NCBI GenBank assembly: GCA_040223615.1
Contig: JAVKFY010000081.1
Coordinates: 85,566-149,565 of the forward strand
Source: JAVKFY01 sp040223615
GTDB taxonomy: Bacteria; Pseudomonadota; Alphaproteobacteria; GCA-2731375
Direction: 5' to 3'
Length of the DNA stretch: 64,000 nt
Shown: positions 35,711-44,325 of the stretch, one piece after another
Layout of the letters: each line of letters begins with the position of its first letter
Position numbering within the stretch: the first letter of the stretch is position 1
Notes under the pieces: generated by a model
The model's database searches: none
What the model was told of the DNA's origin: nothing
Seen by the model: only the letters and a program-made list of their open reading frames with translations
Position numbers and translations under genes: made by a program

Positions 35711-36822
35711 TCTATCTCGACTACAACGCCACCGCGCCGATCCGCCCGGCCGTGATCGCCCGCGTCGCCGAGGTGATGGGCACTGTCGGCAACGCGTCGT
35801 CGGTGCACGCCGCCGGCCGCGCCGCGCGCGAGATCGTCGAGGACGCACGCGCCGAGGTTGCCGCCCTGGTCGGCGCCAAGCCCGACGGCGTGATCCTGCT
35901 TTCGGGCGGCACCGAGGCCAACAACCTGGCCCTAAAGGGTGTCGGCAAGCGCCGGCTGATGGTCGCCGGGACCGAGCATGGCGCGGTGCTGGCGCCGACG
36001 CTGCTGCTGGACGGTCAGGCCGTGCTGCTGCCGGTCGATGGCGACGGCCGCCTCGATCTCGACGCACTCGACAAGGCGCTGTCGGCCGAGGATGGTCCGG
36101 CCCTGGTCTCGGTGATGCTGGCCAATAACGAGACCGGCGTGCTGCAGCCGGTGGCCGAGATCGCCGAGATCGCGCATCGCCACGGCGCGCTGTTCCACTG
36201 CGATGCGGTGCAGGCCGCCGGCAAGGTGCCGGTCGACATGGCCGCGCTTGGCATCGACATGCTGAGCCTGTCGGCGCACAAGATCGGCGGCCCGCAAGGC
36301 ATCGGCGCGCTGGTGTTGAACGGCGACATCCAGCTCGATTCCCAGATCGTCGGCGGCGGCCAGGAACAGGGCCGGCGCTCCGGCACCGAGAATGTCGCGG
36401 GCGCCGCCGGCTATGGCGTCGCCGCGAAGGAAGCACGCGAGGGCCTGGCGAAGTATGCCGAGCTGGGCCGCCTGCGCGACGACATGGAGCGGCGCCTGCG
36501 CCAGGTGACCAACGGCTTGGTCGTGCATGGCGCCGGCGCGCCGCGCCTGCCCAACACCTCGTGCCTGTCGATGCCGGGCGTCAGCTCGGAGACCCAGGTC
36601 ATCGCCTTCGACCTCGCCGGCATCGCGATCAGCGCTGGCTCGGCCTGCTCGTCGGGCAAGGTGCACGCCAGCCACGTGCTGGAGGCGATGGCGGTGCCGG
36701 AGGAGACGGCGACCAGCGCCATCCGCGTGTCGATGGGCTGGAATACCGAGCCTGGCGATATAGATCGCCTCGTCGAGGTCTGGACCGACATCTACCGCCG
36801 CGGCCAACGCTCGGCCGCCTAG
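35707..36822 (+). CDS. iscS: Cysteine desulfurase, IscS/NifS type
   Basis: 371 aa. PLP enzyme with the internal-aldimine lysine K192 in SLSAHKIGGPQG, His91 in AGTEHGAV, the loop Cys314 in GSACSSGKV that carries the persulfide, and SGGTEANNLAL for phosphate. It is somewhat shorter than E. coli IscS (404 aa), in the range of NifS-like proteins. It removes sulfur from cysteine for cluster and thiolation pathways. The open frame extends upstream to 35530, but GTG at 35707 gives MIYLDYNATAP and overlaps the iscR stop. Confidence 0.93.
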   Translation: MIYLDYNATAPIRPAVIARVAEVMGTVGNASSVHAAGRAAREIVEDARAEVAALVGAKPDGVILLSGGTEANNLALKGVGKRRLMVAGTEHGAVLAPTLLLDGQAVLLPVDGDGRLDLDALDKALSAEDGPALVSVMLANNETGVLQPVAEIAEIAHRHGALFHCDAVQAAGKVPVDMAALGIDMLSLSAHKIGGPQGIGALVLNGDIQLDSQIVGGGQEQGRRSGTENVAGAAGYGVAAKEAREGLAKYAELGRLRDDMERRLRQVTNGLVVHGAGAPRLPNTSCLSMPGVSSETQVIAFDLAGIAISAGSACSSGKVHASHVLEAMAVPEETATSAIRVSMGWNTEPGDIDRLVEVWTDIYRRGQRSAA

Positions 36823-36841
36823 CGAGAGTGAGAGAGCAAGT

Positions 36842-37177
36842 ATGCCGAAGGTCGTCTTCGTCAGTGGCGATGGCAAGGAGCGGCGCGAGGTTCAGGCCGC
36901 CGCCGGGATGAGCGTGCTGGAGATCAGCCGCGACCACGACATCGACATCGAGGGCGCGTGCGAGGGCTGCATGGCCTGCTCGACGTGCCACGTGATCGTC
37001 GACCCGGCCTTCTACGACAAGCTGCCGGCGCCGGAGGAGGAGGAGATCGACATGCTCGACCTCGCCTTCGGCCTGACCAAGACGTCGCGCCTGGGCTGCC
37101 AACTGGTGATCACCGACGAGCTCGACGGCATCGTCCTGCGGCTGCCCCCGGCCACCCGCAACCTGCTACTCGCCTGA
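36842..37177 (+). CDS. fdx: Adrenodoxin-type [2Fe-2S] ferredoxin
   Basis: 111 aa, typical of Isc-type ferredoxins. Cluster ligands follow the C-x5-C-x2-C-x36-C pattern: C40, C46, C49 and C86 (ACEGCMACSTCHV and SRLGCQLVI), with an acidic EEEEIDMLD surface after them. It supplies electrons for Fe-S assembly or to other acceptors. It starts 19 bp after iscS, in the same transcript. The usual scaffold and chaperone genes (iscU, iscA, hscBA, or sufBCD) are not in the window. Confidence 0.93.
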   Translation: MPKVVFVSGDGKERREVQAAAGMSVLEISRDHDIDIEGACEGCMACSTCHVIVDPAFYDKLPAPEEEEIDMLDLAFGLTKTSRLGCQLVITDELDGIVLRLPPATRNLLLA

Positions 37178-37190
37178 GGCGCGCGGCAGG

Positions 37191-37856
37191 TTGCGGCTTT
37201 TCGACACCCTGAAGGCCGGCTGCGCCGATGACTGGCGCGCCTATACCGAGCATGCCTTCGTGCGCGCGCTGGCGGACGGCACGCTGCCCGAGCCGGCCTT
37301 CCGCCATTACCTGATCCAGGACTACCTGTTCCTGATCCACTTCGCGCGGGCCTATGCGCTGGCCGCCTACAAGGCCGATGACCTGGCCAACATGCGCGCC
37401 GCCGCCGCGACCCTGAACGGCCTGCTCGACGTCGAGATGAGCCTGCACGTGAAATACTGCGCCGGCTGGGGGCTCAGCGAGGCGGACATGGCCGCCGCAC
37501 CGGAAGACACGGCCTGCGTCGCCTATACCCGCTTCGTGCTCGACACCGGCATGCGGGGCGACGCGCTCGATCTCGCCGTGGCGCTGGCGCCGTGCGTGGT
37601 CGGCTATGGCGAGATCGCCCAGGCACTGGCCGCCGACCCCAAGACAAGACTTGACGGCAACCCGTACCGCGACTGGATCGAGATGTATGCCGGTGCGGAG
37701 TATCGCGAGGTGGTCGACGCCACCGTGGCGCAGCTTGACCGCCTGGCCGAACGACGGCTCAGCGAGGCCCGCCGCCCGGCGCTGCAGGCGATCTTCGCGC
37801 AGGCAACACGGCTGGAAGCCGGCTTCTGGGACATGGGCCTGAACCGCTCGCCCTAG
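37191..37856 (+). CDS. tenA: TenA-family thiaminase II / aminopyrimidine aminohydrolase
   Basis: 221 aa, all-helical TenA. Recognisable parts are FRHYLIQDYLFLIHFARAYALA, the active-site cysteine in APCVVGYGEIAQ (about 135) and the late glutamate in EAGFWDMGL. Known members salvage the pyrimidine half of thiamine. No ATG or GTG lies near the front; TTG at 37191 is the only sensible start, with GAGG about 11 bases upstream. It starts 13 bp after the ferredoxin stop, so it is probably in that operon. No TPP riboswitch precedes it. Its end overlaps the convergent transporter gene by 4 bp. Confidence 0.85.
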   Translation: MRLFDTLKAGCADDWRAYTEHAFVRALADGTLPEPAFRHYLIQDYLFLIHFARAYALAAYKADDLANMRAAAATLNGLLDVEMSLHVKYCAGWGLSEADMAAAPEDTACVAYTRFVLDTGMRGDALDLAVALAPCVVGYGEIAQALAADPKTRLDGNPYRDWIEMYAGAEYREVVDATVAQLDRLAERRLSEARRPALQAIFAQATRLEAGFWDMGLNRSP

Positions 37857-38731
37857 ACGCGCGCGGCGCGGCTTTCCACGCGCGTGACCCAGACCGTGCC
37901 GGCGCAGATGATCGCGGCGCCGACCCAGGTGAAGACATCCGGTACTTCGGCGAAGAACAGGAAGCCGACCGCGGCGGTCGACGGCAGGCGCAGGAAGTCG
38001 TAGGGCTGGGTCTGCGATGCCTCGGCGATCTTCAGCGAACGTACGATGCCATACATGTTCAGGTTGCCGAACACCGCCATCGCCACCAGCCAGGCGACTT
38101 CGGCGAGGTTCGGCCAGTCCCACACGAACAGCGCCGGCGGCAGCGACAGCGGCACCGAGATCAGCGCCAGCATCGCCACCATCAAGGCCGCTGATTCGCG
38201 CATCGCCAGGATGCGTCCGAAAATCACCACGCCGCCGAAGGTCACCGACGAGAACAGCACGTAGAAGGCGGCGAGATCGAACACCGCGGCGCCCGGCCGC
38301 AACATCACCAGGACGCCGGCGAAACCAACGCCCAGGCCGATCATCCGGGTCGTGGTCAGCTTCTCGTTCAGGAACAGCGCCGCCAGCAGCACCGCGAATA
38401 AAGGCGTGGTGAAGCTGATCGCGGTGACCTCGGCGATCGGCATCTGCACCACCGCCAGGTACATCGCCGTCGATGAGGCCACCAGGCAGGCCGCGCGCGC
38501 CACGTGGATAACGATCGACCGGCTCGGCAATCGCGTGGACCCGAACCGCAGCGCCAGCGGCAGCAGCATCAGCGCGGCGAACAGGTTGCGCCAGAACGAG
38601 ATCACGAAAACCGACAGGTCGGCGGAGAGGTAGCGCGCGACACCGAGCATGGCGGCGAAATTGCAGGCCGTGAACAGCATCCAGCCGCCGACGCGCAGCG
38701 GCACCGGCAAGCCGCCGGCGGCGATAGCCAT
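37853..38731 (-). CDS. EamA/DMT-superfamily transporter
   Basis: 292 aa with ten predicted TM helices in two EamA repeats; PFVISFWRNLFAALMLLPLAL-like and ITFSFTTPLFAVLLAALFLNEKL-like segments mark the first. Members export or import small metabolites such as amino acids or S-adenosylmethionine. It starts 4 bp after the stop of the phosphodiesterase gene, so the two form an operon. The substrate cannot be predicted. Confidence 0.88.
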   Translation of the reverse strand: MAIAAGGLPVPLRVGGWMLFTACNFAAMLGVARYLSADLSVFVISFWRNLFAALMLLPLALRFGSTRLPSRSIVIHVARAACLVASSTAMYLAVVQMPIAEVTAISFTTPLFAVLLAALFLNEKLTTTRMIGLGVGFAGVLVMLRPGAAVFDLAAFYVLFSSVTFGGVVIFGRILAMRESAALMVAMLALISVPLSLPPALFVWDWPNLAEVAWLVAMAVFGNLNMYGIVRSLKIAEASQTQPYDFLRLPSTAAVGFLFFAEVPDVFTWVGAAIICAGTVWVTRVESRAARV

Positions 38732-38735
38732 GGGG

Positions 38736-39566
38736 TCAGTTGACCTGGAAGGGCGGGTCGCTGTCGATCCAGCGTTGACCGTCGAAAATGGTGAAACGCT
38801 CGTGCGATGTGATGTAGCTGGTGTGCGTGACCAGCGCGCCGTCGGACCAGTGGTGCAGCGTCACCGCCGGGGGCTCCATCACCGTGGCGAGCTCGTCGTT
38901 GGTCAGGTTCAGCTCGAGCTGGTGCGCCGTCGCCGGCGCGACGCTGGCGACGGTGCCGGCGAAGCGTTGTGTGACCGGCCGATGCAGGTGGCCGCACAGC
39001 ACGCGCTCGACCTGCGGCGCGGCCGCGACGATCCGCGCGAACCGTTCTCGTCCGATCAGTGCCGGCTCGTCCATCTTCCTGATGCCGGAATCGAACGGCG
39101 GGTGGTGCATGAAGACTACCGTCGGCCGGTCCGGCGCGGCCGCCAGCGTCGCTTGCAGCCAGTCCAGCCGCTGCTCGCACAGCTCGCCCGATCCGGACTT
39201 CGGAATCAGGGTATCGAGTGCGACCAGCCGCAGCGGATGGTCCTCGATGACGTACTGCACGAACCCGCGGTCCGGCAGGTAGGCATGGTCGGCAAACGCC
39301 GCCAGCAGCGCCTCGCGCGCATCGTGATTGCCGGGGATCAGGTAGACTGGCATGTGCAGCGGCGCCAGCAGGTCACGCAGCCGCGCATACTCGTCGCGCT
39401 GACCGACATCGACCAGGTCGCCGGTCGCCAGTATCACGTCGGGGCGCGGCTCCATCTGGTTGATGTGATCGACCGCGCGCGCCAGATGCGCCGCCGTGGC
39501 ATACTGTCGGTCCAGCCGCCCGCCCGCGACGGTGACATGGAAGTCGGTAATCTGTGCGATCAGCAT
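38736..39566 (-). CDS. Calcineurin-like phosphodiesterase (CpdA-like)
   Basis: 276 aa. Metallophosphoesterase motifs are complete: D-x-H in QITDFHVT, GD in LATGDLVD, GNHD in LIPGNHDAR, H in FMHHPP and G-H-x-H in CGHLHRPV. This order and size fit class III cyclic-nucleotide phosphodiesterases (CpdA), although related enzymes act on other phosphodiesters. The frame is open upstream to 39731, but MLIAQITDFH at 39566 is the family start and keeps it clear of the divergent MBL gene's promoter. It is upstream of, and coupled to, the EamA gene. Confidence 0.88.
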   Translation of the reverse strand: MLIAQITDFHVTVAGGRLDRQYATAAHLARAVDHINQMEPRPDVILATGDLVDVGQRDEYARLRDLLAPLHMPVYLIPGNHDAREALLAAFADHAYLPDRGFVQYVIEDHPLRLVALDTLIPKSGSGELCEQRLDWLQATLAAAPDRPTVVFMHHPPFDSGIRKMDEPALIGRERFARIVAAAPQVERVLCGHLHRPVTQRFAGTVASVAPATAHQLELNLTNDELATVMEPPAVTLHHWSDGALVTHTSYITSHERFTIFDGQRWIDSDPPFQVN

Positions 39567-39672
39567 GGCGCCACTCTTAGCAAGCCGTTCCGGTGCTGGC
39601 CATCCGCTTGTCGGTCGACGGGCGGCACGATAAGTTACAAATGAAACTAATTCGGCGAGGAGAATCACCATC

Positions 39673-40623
39673 ATGGCAAAGGCGTTCGCGTCCCAAGGCG
39701 ATATGGCCGAAAAGAAGGTCAGCTTCGACAAGCTGGCCGACTGCGCCTACAGCTATTCCGCCGAGGGCGACCCGACCTCCGGCGTGATCATCGGCGACGA
39801 CGCGGTGATGGTGATCGACACCCGCTCCACCCCGCTGGCGGCGCAGGATCTGATCGACCGGGTTCGCAAGGTGACCAAGAAGCCGATTAAGTATGTCGTG
39901 CTGACGCACTATCACGCCGTTCGGGTGATGGGCGCGGCAGCCTACAACGCCGACTACGTGATCTGCTCCGACATGACCCACGACCTGATCAAGGAACGCG
40001 GCAAGCAGGACTTCAAGTCGGAGGTGCAACGTTTCCCGCGGCTGTTCGAGGGGGTCGAGACGGTGCCCGGCCTGACCTGGCCGAACATGACGTTCGCCAG
40101 CGAGATGACGATCTTCCTGGGCAAGCTGGAGGTGCGGCTGATGCACCTCGGCAAGGCCCACACCAAGGGCGACATCGTGGTCTGGCTGCCGCGCCAGCGC
40201 ATCCTGTTCTCCGGCGACCTGGTCGAGAATGGTGCCACGCCGTATGCCGGCGACGCCTACCTGAAGGAATGGCCGGACACGTTGCAGGCGGCGCGCGACC
40301 TGAAGCCCCGGATGCTGGTGCCTGGGCGCGGCCCCGCCTGCAAAACCCCGGCGGCGTGCGAAAAGGCGATCGCCGGCACCCAGGAGTTCGTGCAGGCGCT
40401 CTACCGCAACGTGGAGCGCGGCGTGAAGCGCAAGCAGGACTTGAAGACGGTGTTCGACAACACCGCCCGGCAACTGCGCAAGAAGTATGCCGACTGGGCG
40501 ATTTTCGAGCATTGCCTGCCGTTCGACATCACCCGCTGCTACGACGAGGTCTCCGGCATCTACGACCCGCGCATCTGGACCGCCAAGCGCGATATCGAGA
40601 TGTGGAAAACGCTGCAGGACTAG
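39673..40623 (+). CDS. MBL-fold protein with altered metal motif
   Basis: 316 aa. The metallo-beta-lactamase fold is clear (GVIIGDDAVMVIDTRSTP, LTHYHAVRVMGAAAY, GKAHTKGDIVVWLP, LFSGDLVENG). The first metal motif reads H79-x-H81-x-V83-R84 instead of H-x-H-x-D-H, so the residues that normally bind the second zinc (D, H) are V and R, while the later His and Asp are kept. It may bind one metal or be redirected to another reaction. It is followed after 2 bp by a TfoX-like gene, forming an operon with it and a PCMT-like gene. Confidence 0.87.
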   Translation: MAKAFASQGDMAEKKVSFDKLADCAYSYSAEGDPTSGVIIGDDAVMVIDTRSTPLAAQDLIDRVRKVTKKPIKYVVLTHYHAVRVMGAAAYNADYVICSDMTHDLIKERGKQDFKSEVQRFPRLFEGVETVPGLTWPNMTFASEMTIFLGKLEVRLMHLGKAHTKGDIVVWLPRQRILFSGDLVENGATPYAGDAYLKEWPDTLQAARDLKPRMLVPGRGPACKTPAACEKAIAGTQEFVQALYRNVERGVKRKQDLKTVFDNTARQLRKKYADWAIFEHCLPFDITRCYDEVSGIYDPRIWTAKRDIEMWKTLQD

Positions 40624-40625
40624 CG

Positions 40626-41012
40626 ATGGCGGTCAGCCGCGAATACCAGGACCACGTCGCCGAGTTGCTGGCGCCGCTGGGCGGCATCGAGACCAAGCGC
40701 ATGTTCGGCGGCGCCGGGCTGTTCTATCGCGACCTGATGTTCGCGCTGATCGCTGACGACGTCCTCTACTTCAAGGTCGACGACGAGACCCGGCCGGCCT
40801 TCGAGGCTGCCGGCGTCGGCCCTTTCGAATATGACACCAAGAATGGCCGCCGCTCGCTCGCCGGCTACTGGCGGGTACCGGACGAGGTGCTGGACGACGG
40901 CGACGAGATCGTCGCCTGGGGCCGGCGCGCGGCTGACGTGGCGCTGGCGGCGGATGCCGCCAAGCCGCAGGGAAAACGCAAGGGTGCCAAGCGGACCAGT
41001 ACCGAGCGCTGA
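40626..41012 (+). CDS. TfoX N-terminal-domain protein
   Basis: 128 aa. MAVSREYQDHVAELLAPLGGIETKRMFGGAGLFYRDLMFALI and LYFKVDDETR match the TfoX/Sxy N-terminal domain; the C-terminal domain of full-length TfoX is absent and a lysine-rich tail follows. Full TfoX promotes competence, but stand-alone N-terminal domains are widespread and uncharacterised. It begins 2 bp after the MBL gene and overlaps the next gene by 29 bp. Confidence 0.85.
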   Translation: MAVSREYQDHVAELLAPLGGIETKRMFGGAGLFYRDLMFALIADDVLYFKVDDETRPAFEAAGVGPFEYDTKNGRRSLAGYWRVPDEVLDDGDEIVAWGRRAADVALAADAAKPQGKRKGAKRTSTER

Positions 41013-41838
41013 CCTCGCCGACGTACGGCGGCGCTATGCCGAACATGTCACGCACGTCGCCGGCGCGCGCGATCCACGACTGCTCGAAGCCTTCGCCGGT
41101 GTCCCGCGCGAACTGTTCATCGGGCCGCCGCCCTGGCTCTATTGGGGCGAGCGCGGTTACCAGCCGGTGGCCGACAGCGATCCGGCGCGGCTCTACGACG
41201 ACATAGTCGTCGCGCTGCGTCCCGACGACGGTATCAACAACGGCCAGCCGAGCCTGCACGCGGCCTGTCTCGCGGCGCTGGCGGTGCGCCATGGCGACCG
41301 GGTCCTGCACGTCGGCTGCGGCACCGGCTACTACAGCGCCATCCTGGCCGAGCTGGCCGGGCCGGAGGGTTGGGTTGCCGCCTACGACCTGGTGCCGGAG
41401 CTGGTCGGCGCGGCGCGGCGGAACCTGGAACCATGGCCGACCGCGGTGGTCGAACGACGTTCGGCTTGCCTGCCGCCGCTGCCGCGCAGCGACGCGATCT
41501 ACGTCTGCGCCGGCGCGACCCGGCCGCTTGCGGCATGGCTCGACGCGCTACGGCCGGGCGGGCGGCTGGTCTTTCCACTGACCGGACGGGACGGCTGGGG
41601 CGTGGTCGTGCGGATCGAACGCGACGGCGAACGCTGGTGGGCGCGGGTGGTGTCGCGTTGCGGCTATGTCGATTGCGTGGACGCGCGCGACGACGACGAA
41701 GCCCGGCGCCTGAGCCAGGCCCTGGTCACCCCGATGCTCCCCAAGCTGCTGTCGCTGCGCCGCGACACTGCGCCGGACACGAGTTGCTGGGTCGCGGGCG
41801 ACGGCTGGTGGCTCTCGACCGACCCGCCGCCCGAATAG
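40984..41838 (+). CDS. PCMT-like SAM-dependent methyltransferase
   Basis: 284 aa. Resembles protein-L-isoaspartate O-methyltransferase: VPRELFIGP near the start, a PCMT-like INNGQPSLHAACLAAL in place of the usual xxGQTISQP, and the SAM motif VLHVGCGTGYYSAILAEL. The N-terminal half fits PCMT; the C-terminal half is less conserved and may give a different acceptor. GTG at 40984 is chosen because it gives a family-length N-terminus, and it overlaps tfoX by 29 bp. Its TAG stop at 41836 is also the first three bases of a dispersed repeat. Confidence 0.78.
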   Translation: MPSGPVPSADLADVRRRYAEHVTHVAGARDPRLLEAFAGVPRELFIGPPPWLYWGERGYQPVADSDPARLYDDIVVALRPDDGINNGQPSLHAACLAALAVRHGDRVLHVGCGTGYYSAILAELAGPEGWVAAYDLVPELVGAARRNLEPWPTAVVERRSACLPPLPRSDAIYVCAGATRPLAAWLDALRPGGRLVFPLTGRDGWGVVVRIERDGERWWARVVSRCGYVDCVDARDDDEARRLSQALVTPMLPKLLSLRRDTAPDTSCWVAGDGWWLSTDPPPE

Positions 41839-41890
41839 AGCGTTTCCCGCTTTCGCGGAGCGGGCTGCCGACTAAACATGAAGCGCTCTA
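41836..41890. repeat. Dispersed palindromic repeat, copy 1
   Basis: Begins TAGAGCGTTTCCCGC and ends with the inverted CGCTCTA at 41884-41890. A second copy of the left part (TAGAGTGTTTCCCGC, then CGCGGAG) lies at 63911-63937. In both cases the first three bases are the stop codon of the upstream gene. Probably a small intergenic mobile or structural repeat. Confidence 0.6.
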
Positions 41891-43204
41891 GGCTGCGTCG
41901 CGCAGCGCCGCATAGGCGGCCGTGGCGGCGATCCGGTCCCGCTCCAGCGCCAGGCATTGCTGCGCCGCGTCGTTCAGCGCCGCCGCCTGTTCCAGCAGAG
42001 CGGCGCGGTAAGGCGGGTGGGCGACCTCGCGCATTACCCGCGTCAGCGTCGCGAAAGTATGCAGGCAGGCATTGCGGTCGCTGGCGGCGTAGGGACGCAG
42101 GCGGTCGAACATGGCCGACGTCACGTCCGCGAAGTCGAATGACGGCACAACGAGCCGTAGCTTGCCGTCCGTGTCGCGTCGATACTTGCTCGGCATCTCG
42201 CGATGCCCGAGCTGGATTGCGCCGCTGCCCAGCCAGTCCAAACAGCCGATGGCGGTGAACGGATCGTTGATGCCGGGCGACAGGGCGCGGATCGCGATCT
42301 CCACCATCTGCTGGACGACGAATAGATAATCCTGCTGGTTGGTGCGCTCGGTATCCAGCACGATGGCGGTGCGGACGGCGTCGTGCAGGCTGGCGTCCGC
42401 GTCGATGCCGTGCGCGGTGGCCAGCACCTCGCCCTGGCTGACGAAGGCGCCGGGCGGCTGCCGCAGCTGCAACACGCCGTCGCGCTTGCCGATTTCGTCG
42501 GCCAGGCTCACCAGATCGACATGGGTGATATAACCATCGCCCGCCGCCCGGATCGCGATACCGGCATCGCTCGGCAGGTCGGTGGCGACGTTGGCCAGCG
42601 ATGATCCCTCCGCGACGGCCTCGCCGAGGCGCTGCGGGAAAAGCTGCGCACTCCGTTCGATCAGGTCCGCGCCGATCCGCGCCACCACTTGCGCCGCCGA
42701 GATCGAGCGCGGCACGTGGTGGATGAACGAGATCAAAACCGCGAGCGATGCCAGCGCCAGCAGCAGGGCGACCAGCACGCCGAGGTGCGGCACGAACCGT
42801 TCGCCGTCCTCGCCGCCGTGCACCGTGCGCAGCACCAGCAGGCCATAGAGAAAGGTGGCGATGAAGGTGCCGAGCGTGACCTTGTTGGACGTGTCGGCCA
42901 TGAAGATCGCCAGCAGGCGCGGGCCGAGTTGCCCGGTGGCGAACACCACCGCCGCGATCAGGATCGAGAAGCTGACGCCGGCCACGGTGATCATCGAGCC
43001 GGCGATCGTCGACAACACCGCGCGCGCGCCGGCCGGCGTGTTCAACCCGAAGCCGGTGACCATCTTGGGCCAGTGGTCGCCGATCGCGACGTCGATGGCG
43101 AAGGTGACGATCGACAGCGCTACCGCGCCCAGCACCATCAGCGATGGAACGAACCAATAGCTGGTGCGGATCGCATACCAGTGTTTTTGAATCTGCGCGC
43201 GCAT
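41888..43204 (-). CDS. DUF2254 membrane protein
   Basis: 438 aa. Four hydrophobic helices lie in the first half (about 18-40, 66-88, 108-128 and 143-165), followed by a soluble C-terminal half. The segments GSMITVAGVSFSILIAAVVFATGQLGPR and IRALSPGINDPFTAIGCLDWLG are characteristic of DUF2254. The function of the family is unknown; structure suggests an integral membrane protein with a cytoplasmic or periplasmic sensor-like tail. It lies 39 bp downstream of the 6PGDH-like gene on the same strand. Confidence 0.88.
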   Translation of the reverse strand: MRAQIQKHWYAIRTSYWFVPSLMVLGAVALSIVTFAIDVAIGDHWPKMVTGFGLNTPAGARAVLSTIAGSMITVAGVSFSILIAAVVFATGQLGPRLLAIFMADTSNKVTLGTFIATFLYGLLVLRTVHGGEDGERFVPHLGVLVALLLALASLAVLISFIHHVPRSISAAQVVARIGADLIERSAQLFPQRLGEAVAEGSSLANVATDLPSDAGIAIRAAGDGYITHVDLVSLADEIGKRDGVLQLRQPPGAFVSQGEVLATAHGIDADASLHDAVRTAIVLDTERTNQQDYLFVVQQMVEIAIRALSPGINDPFTAIGCLDWLGSGAIQLGHREMPSKYRRDTDGKLRLVVPSFDFADVTSAMFDRLRPYAASDRNACLHTFATLTRVMREVAHPPYRAALLEQAAALNDAAQQCLALERDRIAATAAYAALRDAA

Positions 43205-43243
43205 GATGCGTGGATCAACGTGCCGGGGCGGGCACGGTTCCCA

Positions 43244-44122
43244 CTACCGCTGCGATGGCAGCTTGCCGGCGAAGGCGGCGATCACCTCGGCGATGCCGGC
43301 CTCTGGATCCAGCTCCTCGCGCTTGATCCGCGCGTTGGGTGTGCGGGTCAGGACCTCGTAGACCTGCGCCGCGGCTTCGTGGAACCCGGTCGGCACGCCG
43401 ACGGAGCCGTATGTCTTGATAATTTCGTCCATTTCGCCGATCCAGCGACCGGCATCGGACGGCAGCCGTGCGACTTGCTTGTCCATCCGGCCCCAGACGC
43501 CGCCTTGGCTTTCCTGCAGCTCGGTCCAGAACGGTTCGTCCAGCCCGTGTTGGTGCGCCACCATCAGCGCGGCGGTGAACAACGTCGAAGTGCCCTTGGT
43601 GATCGAGGCGTAGCACATCTTCATCGCCGAGGCGTCGCCGACGCGCGGCCCCAGGTGGCGCACGATGATGCCCTGTCCGTCGAGTGCCAGCATTGCCGAG
43701 GTGTCCGCTCCGGCAACGTAAAACCGCGGCGTGCCCCGTCCTGGCGGCGGCCCGACGATGCTGCCGTCGATGTAGCTCGCGCCGGCGGCGCTCACGATCT
43801 CCTCGACCTCGCGGGAGGTTTCCGGCGCGATGGCATTGCAGTCGGCGTAGACCGGCGTGGCGCCGGTGTTGCGCAGCGCCTCGGCCACCCGATGTGCCAG
43901 GTCGACGGCGTTTGACGGCGGCAGGATCGACAGGATCAACTCGGCTTCGCTCACGGCGCCGGCCAGCTCGCCGGCATCGACCAGCCCGCCAGCCTTGGCG
44001 AAGGCCCTGGTCCGGTCCGACCGTCCGGCCAGGCTGGTGATCATCTCATGGCCGTGTTCGCGCAGCGAGCGGCCGACCGCGTGGCCCATGTCGCCGGGGT
44101 AGAGAACCGCGATCTTCGTCAT
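43244..44122 (-). CDS. 6-phosphogluconate/3-hydroxyacid dehydrogenase-like oxidoreductase
   Basis: 292 aa. A Rossmann start MTKIAVLYPGDMGHAVGRSL (GxGxxG altered to GDMGHA) with ILSILPPSNAVDLA, then a helical C-terminal domain of the DUF1932 type containing KMCYASITKGTSTLFTAALMVAHQHG with the catalytic lysine position. It probably oxidises a beta-hydroxy acid with NAD(P). Its ATG overlaps the stop of the DUF2783 gene by one base, so it closes an operon that starts with the RraA-like gene. The substrate is presumably an intermediate of that pathway; this is an inference. Confidence 0.85.
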   Translation of the reverse strand: MTKIAVLYPGDMGHAVGRSLREHGHEMITSLAGRSDRTRAFAKAGGLVDAGELAGAVSEAELILSILPPSNAVDLAHRVAEALRNTGATPVYADCNAIAPETSREVEEIVSAAGASYIDGSIVGPPPGRGTPRFYVAGADTSAMLALDGQGIIVRHLGPRVGDASAMKMCYASITKGTSTLFTAALMVAHQHGLDEPFWTELQESQGGVWGRMDKQVARLPSDAGRWIGEMDEIIKTYGSVGVPTGFHEAAAQVYEVLTRTPNARIKREELDPEAGIAEVIAAFAGKLPSQR

Positions 44123-44316
44123 CAGGCGCTTTCCAGCCCATCGCGCGCCGCCGCCATGCAGTCCTTCAGGACCGCCAGTTCGCCGACCTGATTGGCGAGC
44201 AACAGCACTAACCGCGCGTTGGCCAGGTGGCTGTCGGCGTCCGACAGGCCTTCGTGCATTTGCATCAGCGCCTCGTAGAAGCCGTCCGGGTCGGGGATGT
44301 TCAGCTCGGTCTGCAT
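44122..44316 (-). CDS. DUF2783 small protein
   Basis: 64 aa. LNIPDPDGFYEALMQMHEGLSD and ARLVLLLANQVGELAVLKDCM fit DUF2783, a short protein regularly encoded next to flavin monooxygenases. It has no cysteine motif or membrane segment and is predicted helical. It sits 9 bp after the monooxygenase gene and overlaps the following dehydrogenase start by one base. A role as a small partner of the monooxygenase is suggested by context only. Confidence 0.82.
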   Translation of the reverse strand: MQTELNIPDPDGFYEALMQMHEGLSDADSHLANARLVLLLANQVGELAVLKDCMAAARDGLESA

Positions 44317-44325
44317 GCTTTTGTC

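Noticed and set aside
37178..37190. TPP riboswitch before tenA
   Set aside because: Only 13 bases separate the ferredoxin stop from tenA; there is no room and no THI-box motif.
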